A stretch of DNA of 45,381 nt from an uncultured Fidelibacterota bacterium (GTDB taxonomy: Bacteria > Fidelibacterota > Marinisomatia > Marinisomatales > UBA1611): positions 1 through 45,381 of the forward strand of contig CACEHW010000001.1 in assembly GCA_902559415.1 (NCBI GenBank), read 5' to 3'. How positions within the stretch are numbered: position 1 is the stretch's first letter; each line of letters starts with the position of its first letter. The position numbers were made by a program, and so were the translations under genes. This document shows positions 34,001-41,858 of this stretch, in pieces. A model generated the notes under the pieces. The model saw only the letters and a program-made list of their open reading frames with translations. It was not told where the DNA came from and searched no databases.

Positions 34001-34100
34001 CATTATCGTATTTAGAAATAACGAGGCCATCGTTTTGTGCTAGAATGCAAGACAGCATTATCGCTGCAGTAAATAACTGTTTTATAGTTTTTATATACAT
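31017..34100 (-). CDS. Giant secreted MORN_2-type repeat protein
   Basis: The 1027-residue protein has a signal peptide (cleavage near 'SCILAQ'). It is filled with ~21-25-residue repeats of the type 'NGxxxGxWxxWYxxGxKxxE', for example 'NGKKHGLWTTYYSNQQIKDI' and 'DGKRDGKWVQWYDNGQVEVQ', related to MORN/YwqK repeats. Two non-repeat modules with 'FDYG..LE.V' and 'YKI...G.V...LGR.L.GK' occur about 360 residues apart, showing a large internal duplication. Repeats this regular should form an extended beta-sheet rod. It is predicted to be periplasmic or surface-exposed. Automated annotation as an 'antitoxin' would be a family-name artefact. Function unknown. Confidence 0.85.
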   Translation of the reverse strand: MYIKTIKQLFTAAIMLSCILAQNDGLVISKYDNGGVKVEGNYANGVRNGSWNEYWEEVWWYDYGEDGEANTKDTLENNNQWDSVEVVIPDFKPKLKLQGNYLNGNRDGTWTEFYKDGKRKTELNYSNGKFSGLQSYWSSNGNKVEEKNYIHGKQQGLWTIYYEETGIKKEETNYVDGVQEGLWTEWFEDGQKRRERNFENGERDSTWTTWYKNGNKKFLATYINGKLNGKYIRWYEGGIIKELDGDYLNNKKHNKWIFWAKNGQKTEEINYDNGVHHGSHISWYGDKNDQHKRFHVNYKNGTKDGDWHYWYASGVDSLKSNYLDGEKDGHWVWWRKNGLKDKEGFYKKEKKHGVWTMWNDSSGTAYHKLHEETFTNNIIDGKVTKWYKEGGLDRQGVMRGKEREGEWTYWEKGGKRWLKFDYGDGLEKVTLGEIEERDGITYKIGKYEPYIGIVEEIGGKRGYKLLGRFLDGKRDGKWVQWYDNGQVEVQGEYYRGKKHGEWSLWYNNGKSKEQGTFSFGKVDSLYKYWFDNGHLKEEQRYKKGLAHGRWTKWYKEDPTLKYVENGNWQYKDGVYKDESNELWSWWWYLNDNKEEEGYYIDGKKEGAWVSWFETGIKSSEGTFAKNKRSGLWLYYNEDGAVTQELTYANDLLNGRETKWVISSSDSLGKEYEKFWKNGELNGPATNWVDGYRSKMVTYKGESETGKEIANGPWVNWYPNSDQIMEQGFHKNNVRDGLTTYYYENGNKKKEGNLSAKIDKKFTKPKGVWTYWNKDGQVDFTFDYGQDLEHVKFKDLAKIDESELLYKIDDNTTPFTGVIVDENKEEEYEFLGRLLNGKKDGPWIRWYESKKVPEVVLMPLPESQPKGTWSGGKETLGAYKNGKKHGLWTTYYSNQQIKDIGTYENGVYNGKWTFYYENGEKEKEGTLKNGNAHDKWIFYNDKGKKTQEGVFDDGLKNGKWIAYFEDGKLTEGEYKLGKKDGTWTSWWDYDKTRKEMQGSYKKGKMVDKWYFYNNKGNLKEIRYFSPVF

Positions 34101-34210
34101 TTTTTATACAAATGGAAGAAGAGTAAATAAAGATTTACCCCCCCTCGGATTCCTTTTGTATTGGAAATTTAAAACAACAATGTCACAAAGTCAAAAAATG
34201 AATGAAAAAA

Positions 34211-35032
34211 TTAATTTTTCTTATTTAACCTAATCCAAAAGCTTTGTCCAAACTTATCATTCAGATTAATTAATCCCTCATTTGCATTATTTGTGCCTAG
34301 AAATACAGTTTCAGTCTCAAATTTATTATTTGTTCTAAGGTAGCCGCCTCCATCAGAAGCATTACCAATGAAAGTTGTTAGTTTTCCAAATTTATTGTAG
34401 GTCCGGAAATAGCCGCTACCAAGGAAAGAACCAGTTTCTCCAGAATTATCATAAATTCTAATCTGCCCTGAGCTATCAGCCCCGGTTCCGACATAGATAC
34501 TTTCTTGACCGCTAAAATTATATGTTCTCAAGTATCCACCGCCATTAGTTCCAGTTCCAAGGAATATTGTTCTTTCCCCAAACTGGTTATATGCCTGTAA
34601 ATAACCGTCCCCAATATAAGATCTTGTTTCTCCTTGCTTATCATAGATACGCAATTGACCTGAATTATCGGAGCCAGTTCCTAAATACGAAGTTTCGCGG
34701 CCAGAGTTATTGTAAGTTCTTATGTATCCACCGCCCATTCTTCCAGTACCAACATATGCAGATTCATCACCTTCACCATTATATGCTCTTAAATATCCAC
34801 CACCATCTTTACCAGTACCAACAAATAGAGTAGGTTCTCCAAATGTATTATATGTTTGCATATAGCCATTACCCATATAGCCCATTACTACTCCACGATC
34901 ATCCTCTACTGTAATACTTTTTACTACTAGATGACCAAGTTCATCTGTTTCAGGTCTAAATCCATATATAGATAAAAAAAGGAGAGTGATTAACACTCCA
35001 ATGATAGCACTTTTTACATCAATGAATTTCAT
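34211..35032 (-). CDS. Membrane-anchored protein of ten glycine/tyrosine-rich 18/23-residue repeats
   Basis: The 273-residue protein has an N-terminal hydrophobic anchor ('AIIGVLITLLFLSIYGF'), a short spacer, then ten consecutive repeats (52-263) and a basic end ('WIRLNKKN'). The repeats read like 'YVGTGRMGGGYIRTYNNSG' (23 residues) or 'YIGDGYLQAYNQFGE' (18 residues). The start at 35032 is supported by a GGAGG ribosome site. The pattern suggests a beta-solenoid or hairpin array projecting from the membrane. I do not recognise a named family. It lies between the MORN protein and the YD-like protein, all on the minus strand. Confidence 0.8.
   Translation of the reverse strand: MKFIDVKSAIIGVLITLLFLSIYGFRPETDELGHLVVKSITVEDDRGVVMGYMGNGYMQTYNTFGEPTLFVGTGKDGGGYLRAYNGEGDESAYVGTGRMGGGYIRTYNNSGRETSYLGTGSDNSGQLRIYDKQGETRSYIGDGYLQAYNQFGERTIFLGTGTNGGGYLRTYNFSGQESIYVGTGADSSGQIRIYDNSGETGSFLGSGYFRTYNKFGKLTTFIGNASDGGGYLRTNNKFETETVFLGTNNANEGLINLNDKFGQSFWIRLNKKN
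34244..34879 (-). repeat. Ten-unit coding repeat array with higher-order 18-23-23(-23) pattern
   Basis: Counting residues from YMGNG to DKFGQ gives unit lengths 18, 23, 23, 23, 18, 23, 23, 18, 23, 20. Each 18-residue unit lacks the 'T.[DNR]GGG' insertion and begins a new block, so the array grew by duplication of blocks rather than single units. Confidence 0.8.
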
Positions 35033-35036
35033 TGAG

Positions 35037-35041
35037 CCTCC
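35037..35041 (-). promoter_or_regulatory. Shine-Dalgarno GGAGG for the 18/23-repeat protein gene
   Basis: CCTCC on the plus strand reads GGAGG on the minus strand, 4 bp before the ATG at 35032. The spacing is short but the motif is perfect and fixes the start. Confidence 0.7.
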
Positions 35042-35076
35042 AGAAATTAAATTTCATTGAAAATATAATGTATAAT

Positions 35077-36147
35077 TTAATCATATTCGTAAGTAATAAT
35101 ATTAATTAGTATTGGTTTTCCTGCTTCTGACGGCTTAAGCATATCGTAATCATGAACTCTATGTAAATGTCCATCTTCATTGTATCCAATTGTTTTTTTC
35201 TGTGTTAATCTACTTTTACTGTCAAATGTAGCTTGAATTATTTTTTTATTTTGACTGTTATTTCTAGTTTCAATTCTCCGAATCAGTTTTTTTGATTTGT
35301 CCGTAATGATTTTTGTTTTTCTACCCAATGCGTCATCATAGAGGTGTGTAATTTTTTTTTCTATATCTCCATTCATATCATAATGAGTTATCGAGCCTAT
35401 TCTTCCTGAAATATCGTATTCATATTTTTCAGAACCTATTGAATAGCCTCTTCTTGAATTTATGATTTCACTTATATTTCCATCATCATTATAGGAATAT
35501 GTGGTTTTTCTCATTATTGATGGGTCAAAATTTTCTTCTTTTATTACTATGCTGCCACTACTATCTGTTTCATAAACTGTGTGTTCAATAATAAAACCAG
35601 CATAAAATTCTTTGTGTTCTTCAATTCTGCCATTATCATCGTATTCAAAGCTCTCTCCCCAGGGCATATTTTTATTATCAGTAGACAAGCCACTTAGTTT
35701 GTTTGATATGTTTACCTTTGATGGATCAAACCTTACAATTTTCCATAAGTTTCCATTACTATAATATTTGTAAAACTCTTTCCACCTTAATGAATCATCA
35801 CTTGAGCCATATAGTTGCTTTGAAACTAGTTGATTCCCTAAATTATATTCATACTTAAAATGCATCAATCGTTCTAGACCTTCTATTTTTTGAAGCGATT
35901 TCCTATCTTTAAAATCAATATAGCCATATTTTTTTGACAATGGGATATTGTGAACATATAATGTGCTGTCTACAAGCTGATTTTTTAAATTATATCTAAC
36001 AACGGTTGACTGAGAAAGCTCTCTAGTCTCAGTGCCAAAATTCTGTGATATACTATAGCTTTTTATTATTTTTGTACTTGGCCCGGCGAAAAGAAAAAGT
36101 TCAGATGCTAATATCAAGCATAGTATTATATTTGAAGGTATTTTCAC
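35077..36147 (-). CDS. Secreted YD/RHS-like repeat protein
   Basis: The 356-residue protein has a signal peptide ('NIILCLILASELFLFAG'). It then has repeated tyrosine-aspartate units such as 'FEYDDNGRIEEHKEF', 'YSYNDDGNISEIINS', 'YEYDISGRIGSITHY' and 'HLYDDALGRKTKIIT', the rhythm of YD repeats in RHS and related wall proteins. It is far too short for a full RHS shell and has no C-terminal toxin or core domain. It is predicted to be a periplasmic or surface beta-rich protein, third of a run of repeat proteins on this strand. It is divergent from the PEGA gene. Function unknown. Confidence 0.75.
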   Translation of the reverse strand: MKIPSNIILCLILASELFLFAGPSTKIIKSYSISQNFGTETRELSQSTVVRYNLKNQLVDSTLYVHNIPLSKKYGYIDFKDRKSLQKIEGLERLMHFKYEYNLGNQLVSKQLYGSSDDSLRWKEFYKYYSNGNLWKIVRFDPSKVNISNKLSGLSTDNKNMPWGESFEYDDNGRIEEHKEFYAGFIIEHTVYETDSSGSIVIKEENFDPSIMRKTTYSYNDDGNISEIINSRRGYSIGSEKYEYDISGRIGSITHYDMNGDIEKKITHLYDDALGRKTKIITDKSKKLIRRIETRNNSQNKKIIQATFDSKSRLTQKKTIGYNEDGHLHRVHDYDMLKPSEAGKPILINIITYEYD

Positions 36148-36417
36148 TATTCAGTTCCTTTTAACAATAGTATTTTATTTATGTTGCTATTATTTCACAA
36201 TAAGTAGGTAACATTTTTCAAATTATATCATTTAATAAATGTGTTTAAGATTACTATTAAAAATCGATTAAAATCATAAATTTTTCACACTTAAAGTAAT
36301 TGATTAAATCGAGTTATTTCTTGCAAGTCTATATATAATAGGCATTTAAAGAATATTAATTTATTGTTGACATTAGAATAAATAATGTTTTAATATTTAT
36401 TCATAGCGGAGTCCAAT
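36148..36417. other. 270-bp divergent intergenic region
   Basis: The longest gap in the window. It holds the plus-strand promoter at 36367-36396, an isolated TATAAT at 36334-36339 with no matching -35, and AT-rich sequence for the rest. I see no tRNA, small RNA fold or open reading frame of note. Confidence 0.5.
36367..36396 (+). promoter_or_regulatory. Sigma70-like promoter of the PEGA-domain gene
   Basis: TTGACA (36367-36372), 18-bp spacer, TAATAT (36391-36396). The start site would be near 36403, with a short leader carrying GGAG before the ATG at 36418. The -35 box is identical to that of the motor operon. Confidence 0.7.
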
Positions 36418-37872
36418 ATGTTAAAAAATATGAAACATATCATACTATTTGCGTCCCTAATTGTAATGGGGATAGAGGCGTCAGTGCTTGAAGATATCAA
36501 GTATGATCCTAAGAGCAATGGTTTAATGATTAGCATTGAATATTCTGATCCTATCCCTGACGATAATATCATTGGTTGGAAATCAGATAGAAACTGGCTT
36601 TACATTACATTATTAGGTGTTAAGCATGTAAATGATATACATCCTAAGTCTGATCCAAATAATTTGATCAAAGAATTAGTCATAGATAGTTTTGATGAAT
36701 CTGTACAGATAGCTGTCTTATTAACGAAAAAAATTCATTGGTATGATATTATAAATAGTGAAGGCACTTCATCTGCTGTAGTCTTTATCCACACTGAAAT
36801 GAAAAATAGTATGCAGGCTAATTTGAAAGAGCATTTAGATAAAAATGGTAAATCTGTGTTCTCTGTTGTATCTCAGGAAGGGTTTCCAACATACAATACA
36901 AGTTTCCAAGCTGCCTTTAATAAAGCAAGAGAAGAACTTGGGGCAAATGCAATTTTTAGGTTTAAAGGTAAATTATATCACACGAACCATCCAAGCGAAG
37001 TTAATCCTAGCTTAGCTTCTGGGGTTGGCTCTTTAGAGGAAGTTCAAGATATTGATGATATTTTTTCTAATTATGCTGAAGCTACAGAAAAAATAGATAA
37101 TAAAGATTTTAACAAAAATTATTATGGAAAAAATTCAACTAGTGAGGTTGATGAATATTTCATTGAAGAAGATTCTGGAGAAGAATTGGCTGAATGGTCG
37201 GACTTAAATGAAAACAAGAAAAAAGAAAAAACTAAAAGTAGTCTTTCTTTCTGGGATAAAATGACTGCGGCAAGAGAAGATGATGAAAAGGCAAAACTAT
37301 TTGACAATCTAGAGTCTTCTAAAGGTCAATTAATTGAAGAGCTGGCTGATCATTCGATTATAAACGATGATTTAGATGGTAGGATTATAAAAGTTCCAAA
37401 GACATCATGGTGGCAGAAGCTACCTTTTGTATCTATTACAAAAAGTAAATTTGGTGTTTCGAGAAAACCAAAGAATGAAAAAGAATTATTACTTGGTCAA
37501 TCTGCTATAAGGGTTGATGCTAATCTAGAGGGTGTACCTATATATATCGATGGTAGATATGTTGGACATACACCTCTAAAGTCGCCTATTCGTGTTGAGC
37601 CAGGCTGGCATCAAGTGAGTGGGTTCTCTCCTCAATACTTAATGTATCTCAATACTGGTACTATTGATTACGTTTCTAATGATCCCATGTTACAGAATCA
37701 AATATTTGGGACAGAGACTCTATATGTAGAAGGAGGGAAAATTGCTAGATCAGAGATGCGCTTTGATTATGTAGGGCCTTCACTTCCAGTTAAGAAAAAG
37801 GATGGCGGGTGGCTAGTTGGCTTTCCAATTATTTTATCTTTCCTTTCATTAATTGCTTGGGGTGTTGCTTAA
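36418..37872 (+). CDS. PEGA-domain membrane protein with AMIN-like N-terminal domain
   Basis: The 484-residue protein has a signal or anchor segment at the start and an N-terminal ~120-residue beta-domain ('NGLMISIEYSDPIPDDNIIG', 'WLYITLLGVKHVNDIH') reminiscent of AMIN domains of envelope proteins. A charged, probably disordered middle (~195-320) precedes a PEGA domain ('VDANLEGVPIYIDGRYVGHT'). The protein ends with a C-terminal TM helix ('GWLVGFPIILSFLSLIAWGV'). PEGA domains are found in surface and scaffold proteins of unknown ligands. The gene is driven by its own TTGACA promoter. A partner role with an envelope machine is possible but only inferred. The AMIN comparison is weak. Confidence 0.75.
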   Translation: MLKNMKHIILFASLIVMGIEASVLEDIKYDPKSNGLMISIEYSDPIPDDNIIGWKSDRNWLYITLLGVKHVNDIHPKSDPNNLIKELVIDSFDESVQIAVLLTKKIHWYDIINSEGTSSAVVFIHTEMKNSMQANLKEHLDKNGKSVFSVVSQEGFPTYNTSFQAAFNKAREELGANAIFRFKGKLYHTNHPSEVNPSLASGVGSLEEVQDIDDIFSNYAEATEKIDNKDFNKNYYGKNSTSEVDEYFIEEDSGEELAEWSDLNENKKKEKTKSSLSFWDKMTAAREDDEKAKLFDNLESSKGQLIEELADHSIINDDLDGRIIKVPKTSWWQKLPFVSITKSKFGVSRKPKNEKELLLGQSAIRVDANLEGVPIYIDGRYVGHTPLKSPIRVEPGWHQVSGFSPQYLMYLNTGTIDYVSNDPMLQNQIFGTETLYVEGGKIARSEMRFDYVGPSLPVKKKDGGWLVGFPIILSFLSLIAWGVA

Positions 37873-37906
37873 TTAATAAGGTTAATTTTTTTTTATTATT
37901 AATTAA
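37869..37906. repeat. AT-only 11-bp inverted repeat after the PEGA gene
   Basis: TTAATTAATAA (37869-37879) and TTATTAATTAA (37896-37906) are perfect reverse complements with a T-rich 16-bp spacer. It overlaps the stop codon. Without G-C pairs it is a weak terminator at best and may be chance in AT-rich DNA. Confidence 0.35.
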
Positions 37907-37931
37907 TTCTTCACATTTTTAGATTATTCCC

Positions 37932-39194
37932 TTGTCTGTTAAAAATAGACTAAAATCCTATATACTTAGTAAAAGTATTGGAAATAAAACAAGAAAAATA
38001 GGTATTGAAGTAGAGTGTTTTATTTTTGATAAAAATAAAAGAAGAATACCAGTTAATAAATGTGATACTTTTTCTGCTTCCGATCTTTTGGAAGAACTTA
38101 ATTTAAATTTTAAAAATTCTGCTGATCAATACTCGCTTGAGCCTGGAGGGCAAATTGAATGGGCAAGCCCTGTTTTTGAAAAAATCCAGGATCTCGATAA
38201 TGCGCTTTCAAAACACAAGCATTCAATCGATAATATTTTAAAAAGAGAAGGCCTTCAGTCTGTATATATTGGTGTTGATCCATTTAATGATCCATCTGAT
38301 ATTGAACTAATCAATCATAAAAAGTATAGTTTAATGAATGCTAATATGGAGAAAAAAGGGACTTTAGGTAAATGGATGATGAGGAATACCTCAAGTATTC
38401 AAATCAACTATGATATCAAAAGTGAAAAGGACATTGAGGAAACCATGTATATATTTGATTGTTTACATCCTGTTTTGTCTTATTTATTTTGTTACAGTCC
38501 ATTTCGCAATGGGGAAATTATTCATGATTTGAACTTTAGAAATCACATATGGGAGAACACAGATAGCGATAGATGCAGATCTTTGATTAATCACGGGATT
38601 TCAGGAGTAGAGGGGCTATTAGATTTGTATTGTGACTTTGTTTATGGAGTGCCTAGTATATTTAAAATTGATAATAAAAATAATATTCAGGGGTCTAATG
38701 TCTCGATTGGTGAAGAATTAAATAAAAAATATTTAAAAGGAGAGCTAAGGGAAGAAGATATAAAGGTTGCGCTACATCAAATATTTACAAATGTTCGTTT
38801 AAAAACTTTAATTGAATTAAGAGATATTGATTGTTTGCCAGTTAAATATGCTATGGCTCCTGTTGCCTTTACCTCTGGATTAATAAATGATATATCTATA
38901 AGGGAACGATTATTAGACGTTTTTAATAATTGGACATTTAATGAAAAGGTCTCTTGGAATAAACTTGCTTCTTCATTGGAGGGTAATAAAATCGGTCCAA
39001 ATAATAAAAAATTTATAGATTGGATTAAATTTTTTAGTGAATTGTCCTTAGAAGGTTTAGCTAAAAGAGGTTTTAGTGAAGAAAAATATTTTTTAGGATT
39101 TTTTGAGAATATTATTTCGAATGGAACTTTTAGCGAGCAGTTTCAAAAAAGGGCTGTAAAATCTAATAAGACTATTGAGGAATTGCTATTTTAA
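37932..39194 (+). CDS. gshA: Glutamate-cysteine ligase, GCS2/plant-type family
   Basis: The 420-residue protein has 'RKIGIEVECFIFDKNKRRIP' and 'YSLEPGGQIEWASPVF', which match the ATP/substrate-binding opening of plant-type gamma-glutamylcysteine synthetases. Further family features are 'WMMRNTSSIQINYDI' and 'LIELRDIDCLPVKYAMAPVA'. It makes gamma-glutamylcysteine, the first step to glutathione or related thiols; a carboxylate-amine ligase of the same superfamily is the alternative. The start is TTG at 37932; an in-frame stop lies 12 bp upstream and no ATG is available before the conserved core. No clear Shine-Dalgarno precedes it. Confidence 0.85.
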   Translation: MSVKNRLKSYILSKSIGNKTRKIGIEVECFIFDKNKRRIPVNKCDTFSASDLLEELNLNFKNSADQYSLEPGGQIEWASPVFEKIQDLDNALSKHKHSIDNILKREGLQSVYIGVDPFNDPSDIELINHKKYSLMNANMEKKGTLGKWMMRNTSSIQINYDIKSEKDIEETMYIFDCLHPVLSYLFCYSPFRNGEIIHDLNFRNHIWENTDSDRCRSLINHGISGVEGLLDLYCDFVYGVPSIFKIDNKNNIQGSNVSIGEELNKKYLKGELREEDIKVALHQIFTNVRLKTLIELRDIDCLPVKYAMAPVAFTSGLINDISIRERLLDVFNNWTFNEKVSWNKLASSLEGNKIGPNNKKFIDWIKFFSELSLEGLAKRGFSEEKYFLGFFENIISNGTFSEQFQKRAVKSNKTIEELLF

Positions 39195-39241
39195 TAAAAT
39201 TATTTATACTTGATGAAACACAAGGTAAATAAGTTTAATTT

Positions 39242-39271
39242 TTGACTCATTATGAATGTCTGTTGTATCAT
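39242..39271 (+). promoter_or_regulatory. Candidate sigma70 promoter of sdhCAB
   Basis: TTGACT (39242-39247), 18-bp spacer, TATCAT (39266-39271), each one base off consensus. It would start transcription only ~12 nt before the sdhC ATG, leaving a very short leader without a Shine-Dalgarno. Confidence 0.5.
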
Positions 39272-39289
39272 TATTAGTTGCTATAAATT

Positions 39290-39955
39290 ATGAAATTATA
39301 CTTTAGCTCAAAAATTTTTCAAAAAGCTTTAGCTGCTTTCTCGGGAGGATTTCTTGTATTGTTTTTAGTTGGTCATCTTGCAGGGAATTTACAATTATTT
39401 ATCCCTGGAGAATTAGGCCAAAAACAGTTCAATGCATATGCTTTGTTTATGACAACAAATCCTGCGGTGATAGCTCTCTCATACGTAACCTACACATCAA
39501 TTATTCTACATTCAATATTAACTGTTTATCTTGTTATAAAATCTAAATTCGCGAGACCTATTAAATATCAGGTTAGTTCAGGGAATAGTAATAGCAGCTG
39601 GGCATCAAGGAATATGGCTTTTTTAGGGACAATGTTATTAATATTTATAATCATACATCTTAGAAGTTTTTGGTATGAGATGCATTTTGGTGATATTGGT
39701 ATAGATAAATGGGGGAATAAAGATTTGCATACTGTAACAGTTTCTGCTTTCCAAAATATTTTTTATACCGGATTTTATATTTTGTCAATGTTAATGCTCT
39801 CTTTTCATTTATCGCATGGAGTCGGGTCTGCATTTCAAACTCTTGGGCTGAACACTTCAAAATATGAAAAGTCTATTACTTTTTTTGGTAAAGGGATAGC
39901 CATCATAATACCATTAATTTTTGCAACCATACCAATTGTACTTTATGTTAGATAG
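39290..39955 (+). CDS. sdhC: Succinate dehydrogenase cytochrome b subunit (b558 type)
   Basis: The 221-residue protein has five hydrophobic helices. It opens '[20 protein letters not shown]', continues '[20 protein letters not shown]' and carries conserved histidines ('VGHLAG', 'ILHSIL', 'IIHLRSFWY', '[15 protein letters not shown]') that ligate the haems of single-subunit type-B complex II. It anchors SdhAB and passes electrons to quinone in the inner membrane. It is the first gene of sdhCAB, overlapping sdhA by 8 bp. No sdhD is needed for this class. Confidence 0.95.
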   Translation: MKLYFSSKIFQKALAAFSGGFLVLFLVGHLAGNLQLFIPGELGQKQFNAYALFMTTNPAVIALSYVTYTSIILHSILTVYLVIKSKFARPIKYQVSSGNSNSSWASRNMAFLGTMLLIFIIIHLRSFWYEMHFGDIGIDKWGNKDLHTVTVSAFQNIFYTGFYILSMLMLSFHLSHGVGSAFQTLGLNTSKYEKSITFFGKGIAIIIPLIFATIPIVLYVR

Positions 39956-41858
39956 CAAAATACCACCAGGAGACTTAGCTAATAAATGGTCTGACTATAA
40001 GTCAAAAGTACCGCTAGTAAGCCCAGCAAATAAGCTTAATATTGATGTTATTATTATTGGTACTGGATTAGCAGGTGCATCTGCAGCATCTTCTCTTGCT
40101 GAAATGGGTTATAATGTAAAAGCTTTTTGTTTTCAAGACAGTCCAAGAAGAGCTCATTCAATTGCAGCTCAGGGTGGTATAAATGCTGCAAAAAACTATC
40201 AAAATGATGGAGATAGCGTCTATCGGTTGTTCTATGACACCATTAAAGGCGGTGATTACAGATCTCGTGAAGCAAACGTTCATAGATTAGCTGAAGTGAG
40301 TACAAACATTATTGATCAGTGTGTAGCGCAAGGAGTGCCATTTGCCAGAGAATATGGTGGGACTCTAGATAACAGATCATTTGGTGGAGTGCAGGTATCT
40401 AGAACATTTTATGCTAGAGGTCAAACGGGGCAGCAACTTTTACTGGGGGCTTATAGTGCTCTAAGTAGACAAATTAGTAAGGGCTCTGTTGAGATGTATA
40501 ATAGACATGAAATGCTTGATGTAGTTATGATTGATGGTGTTGCTAGAGGAATAATCGCAAGAAACTTACTTACGGGACAATATGAGCGCCATTTTGGGCA
40601 TGCAGTTGTATTAGCCACTGGAGGATATGGTAATGTTTTTTATTTATCTACAAATGCAATGGGCAGTAATGTAACAGCAGCATGGAAGGCATATAAAAAA
40701 GGAGCTATGTTTGGCAATCCATGCTTTACTCAAATCCATCCAACTTGTATCCCTGTTTCTGGAGAGTATCAATCTAAATTAACATTGATGTCAGAATCGC
40801 TTAGGAATGATGGGAGAATTTGGGTGCCACTAAAGAAAGGTGACAATAGAGATCCAGAAAGTATACCAGAGGATGAAAGAGATTATTATCTTGAAAGAAG
40901 ATATCCAGCTTTTGGGAATTTAGTCCCTAGAGATATAGCATCAAGAGCTGCAAAAGAAAGATGTGATGAAGGCTATGGAGTTGGCACAACAAAGATGGCA
41001 GTATATTTAGACTTTAAAGATGCAATTAGAAATTTGGGTGAAGACACTGTCCGCTCTCGATATGGTAATCTTTTTCAAATGTATAATAAAATTACAGGAG
41101 ATGACCCCTATAAAACACCAATGAGAATTTACCCAGCTGTACATTATACCATGGGTGGACTATGGGTTGATTATAATCTAATGACCTCTGTCCCTGGTTT
41201 ATACTCTATAGGTGAATCAAATTTTTCCGATCATGGAGCTAATCGATTAGGAGCATCCGCTTTAATGCAAGGCCTTGCAGATGGATATTTTGTTCTACCT
41301 TACACTATTGGAGAATTTTTATCTAAAGATATAAGGACTGAGCGTATTTCTACTGAAGATGAGCATTTTATAAAAGCAGAAAAAGAAGCAAAAAGTAGAA
41401 ACGAAACTTTGCTTAATATTAAAGGTAAAAAGAGTGTTGAAAGTCTACATCGAGAATTAGGTAAAATTATGTGGGATAATTGTGGGATGTCTAGAAATGA
41501 AAAAGATTTAAAGAACGCATTGATTCAAATCAAAGATTTGAAAAAAGATTTTTGGGAGAATGTGTTTGTCCCTGGCTCAGATAGCGAGTTAAACCTTGAA
41601 CTTGAAAAAGCTGGTAGAGTCGCGGATTTCATAGAACTTGGTGAACTTATGATTTATGATGCTTTAGATAGAGAAGAATCTTGCGGAGGGCATTTTCGTG
41701 AAGAACACCAAACTCCAGAGGGAGAGGCCTTAAGAGATGACGAAAATTATACATTTGTATCTGCATGGGAATATAAAGGCGAAGATTTAGAACCAGAGCT
41801 ACACAAAGAAGATTTAAATTATAAAGAAGTCACTCCAACCCAGAGGAGTTATAAATAA
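39948..41858 (+). CDS. sdhA: Succinate dehydrogenase/fumarate reductase flavoprotein
   Basis: I prefer the ATG at 39948 ([19 protein letters not shown]) over 39921. It matches the N-terminus of Bacteroidota-type SdhA and reduces the sdhC overlap to 8 bp; this gives 636 residues. Visible are the FAD Rossmann motif '[20 protein letters not shown]', the covalent-FAD histidine segment '[15 protein letters not shown]', '[13 protein letters not shown]', '[19 protein letters not shown]' and '[13 protein letters not shown]'. It oxidises succinate to fumarate in the TCA cycle. sdhB follows with no gap. Confidence 0.96.
   Translation, partial: LDSKIPPGDLANKWSDYKSKVPLVSPANKLNIDVIIIGTGLAGASAASSLAEMGYNVKAFCFQDSPRRAHSIAAQGGINAAKNYQNDGDSVYRLFYDTIKGGDYRSREANVHRLAEVSTNIIDQCVAQGVPFAREYGGTLDNRSFGGVQVSRTFYARGQTGQQLLLGAYSALSRQISKGSVEMYNRHEMLDVVMIDGVARGIIARNLLTGQYERHFGHAVVLATGGYGNVFYLSTNAMGSNVTAAWKAYKKGAMFGNPCFTQIHPTCIPVSGEYQSKLTLMSESLRNDGRIWVPLKKGDNRDPESIPEDERDYYLERRYPAFGNLVPRDIASRAAKERCDEGYGVGTTKMAVYLDFKDAIRNLGEDTVRSRYGNLFQMYNKITGDDPYKTPMRIYPAVHYTMGGLWVDYNLMTSVPGLYSIGESNFSDHGANRLGASALMQGLADGYFVLPYTIGEFLSKDIRTERISTEDEHFIKAEKEAKSRNETLLNIKGKKSVESLHRELGKIMWDNCGMSRNEKDLKNALIQIKDLKKDFWENVFVPGSDSELNLELEKAGRVADFIELGELMIYDALDREESCGGHFREEHQTPEGEALRDDENYTFVSAWEYKGEDLEPELHKEDLNYKEVTPTQRSYK

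Noticed and set aside
31017-34100. 'YwqK family antitoxin' reading of the MORN protein, and a possible toxin-antitoxin locus
   Set aside because: The label is only a family-name association with MORN_2 repeats. The protein is secreted, 1027 residues long, and no toxin gene is adjacent.
31017-34100. CRISPR-like periodic repeats in DNA
   Set aside because: The periodicity is in-frame coding repeat sequence with variable units; there are no uniform repeats and spacers and no cas genes.
35077-36147. RHS polymorphic toxin
   Set aside because: Only a few YD-like units in 356 residues, no RHS core motif and no C-terminal toxin domain.
36334-36339. Isolated perfect TATAAT as a second promoter
   Set aside because: No recognisable -35 box at 16-18 bp upstream. 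In DNA this AT-rich, TATAAT occurs by chance.
37869-37906. Intrinsic terminator after the PEGA gene
   Set aside because: The inverted repeat has no G-C pairs, and the T-run is in the loop rather than after the stem. Kept only as a low-confidence repeat.
39921-39947. Upstream start codon for sdhA
   Set aside because: It adds nine residues encoded inside the sdhC frame and overlaps more. The ATG at 39948 matches the expected N-terminus.
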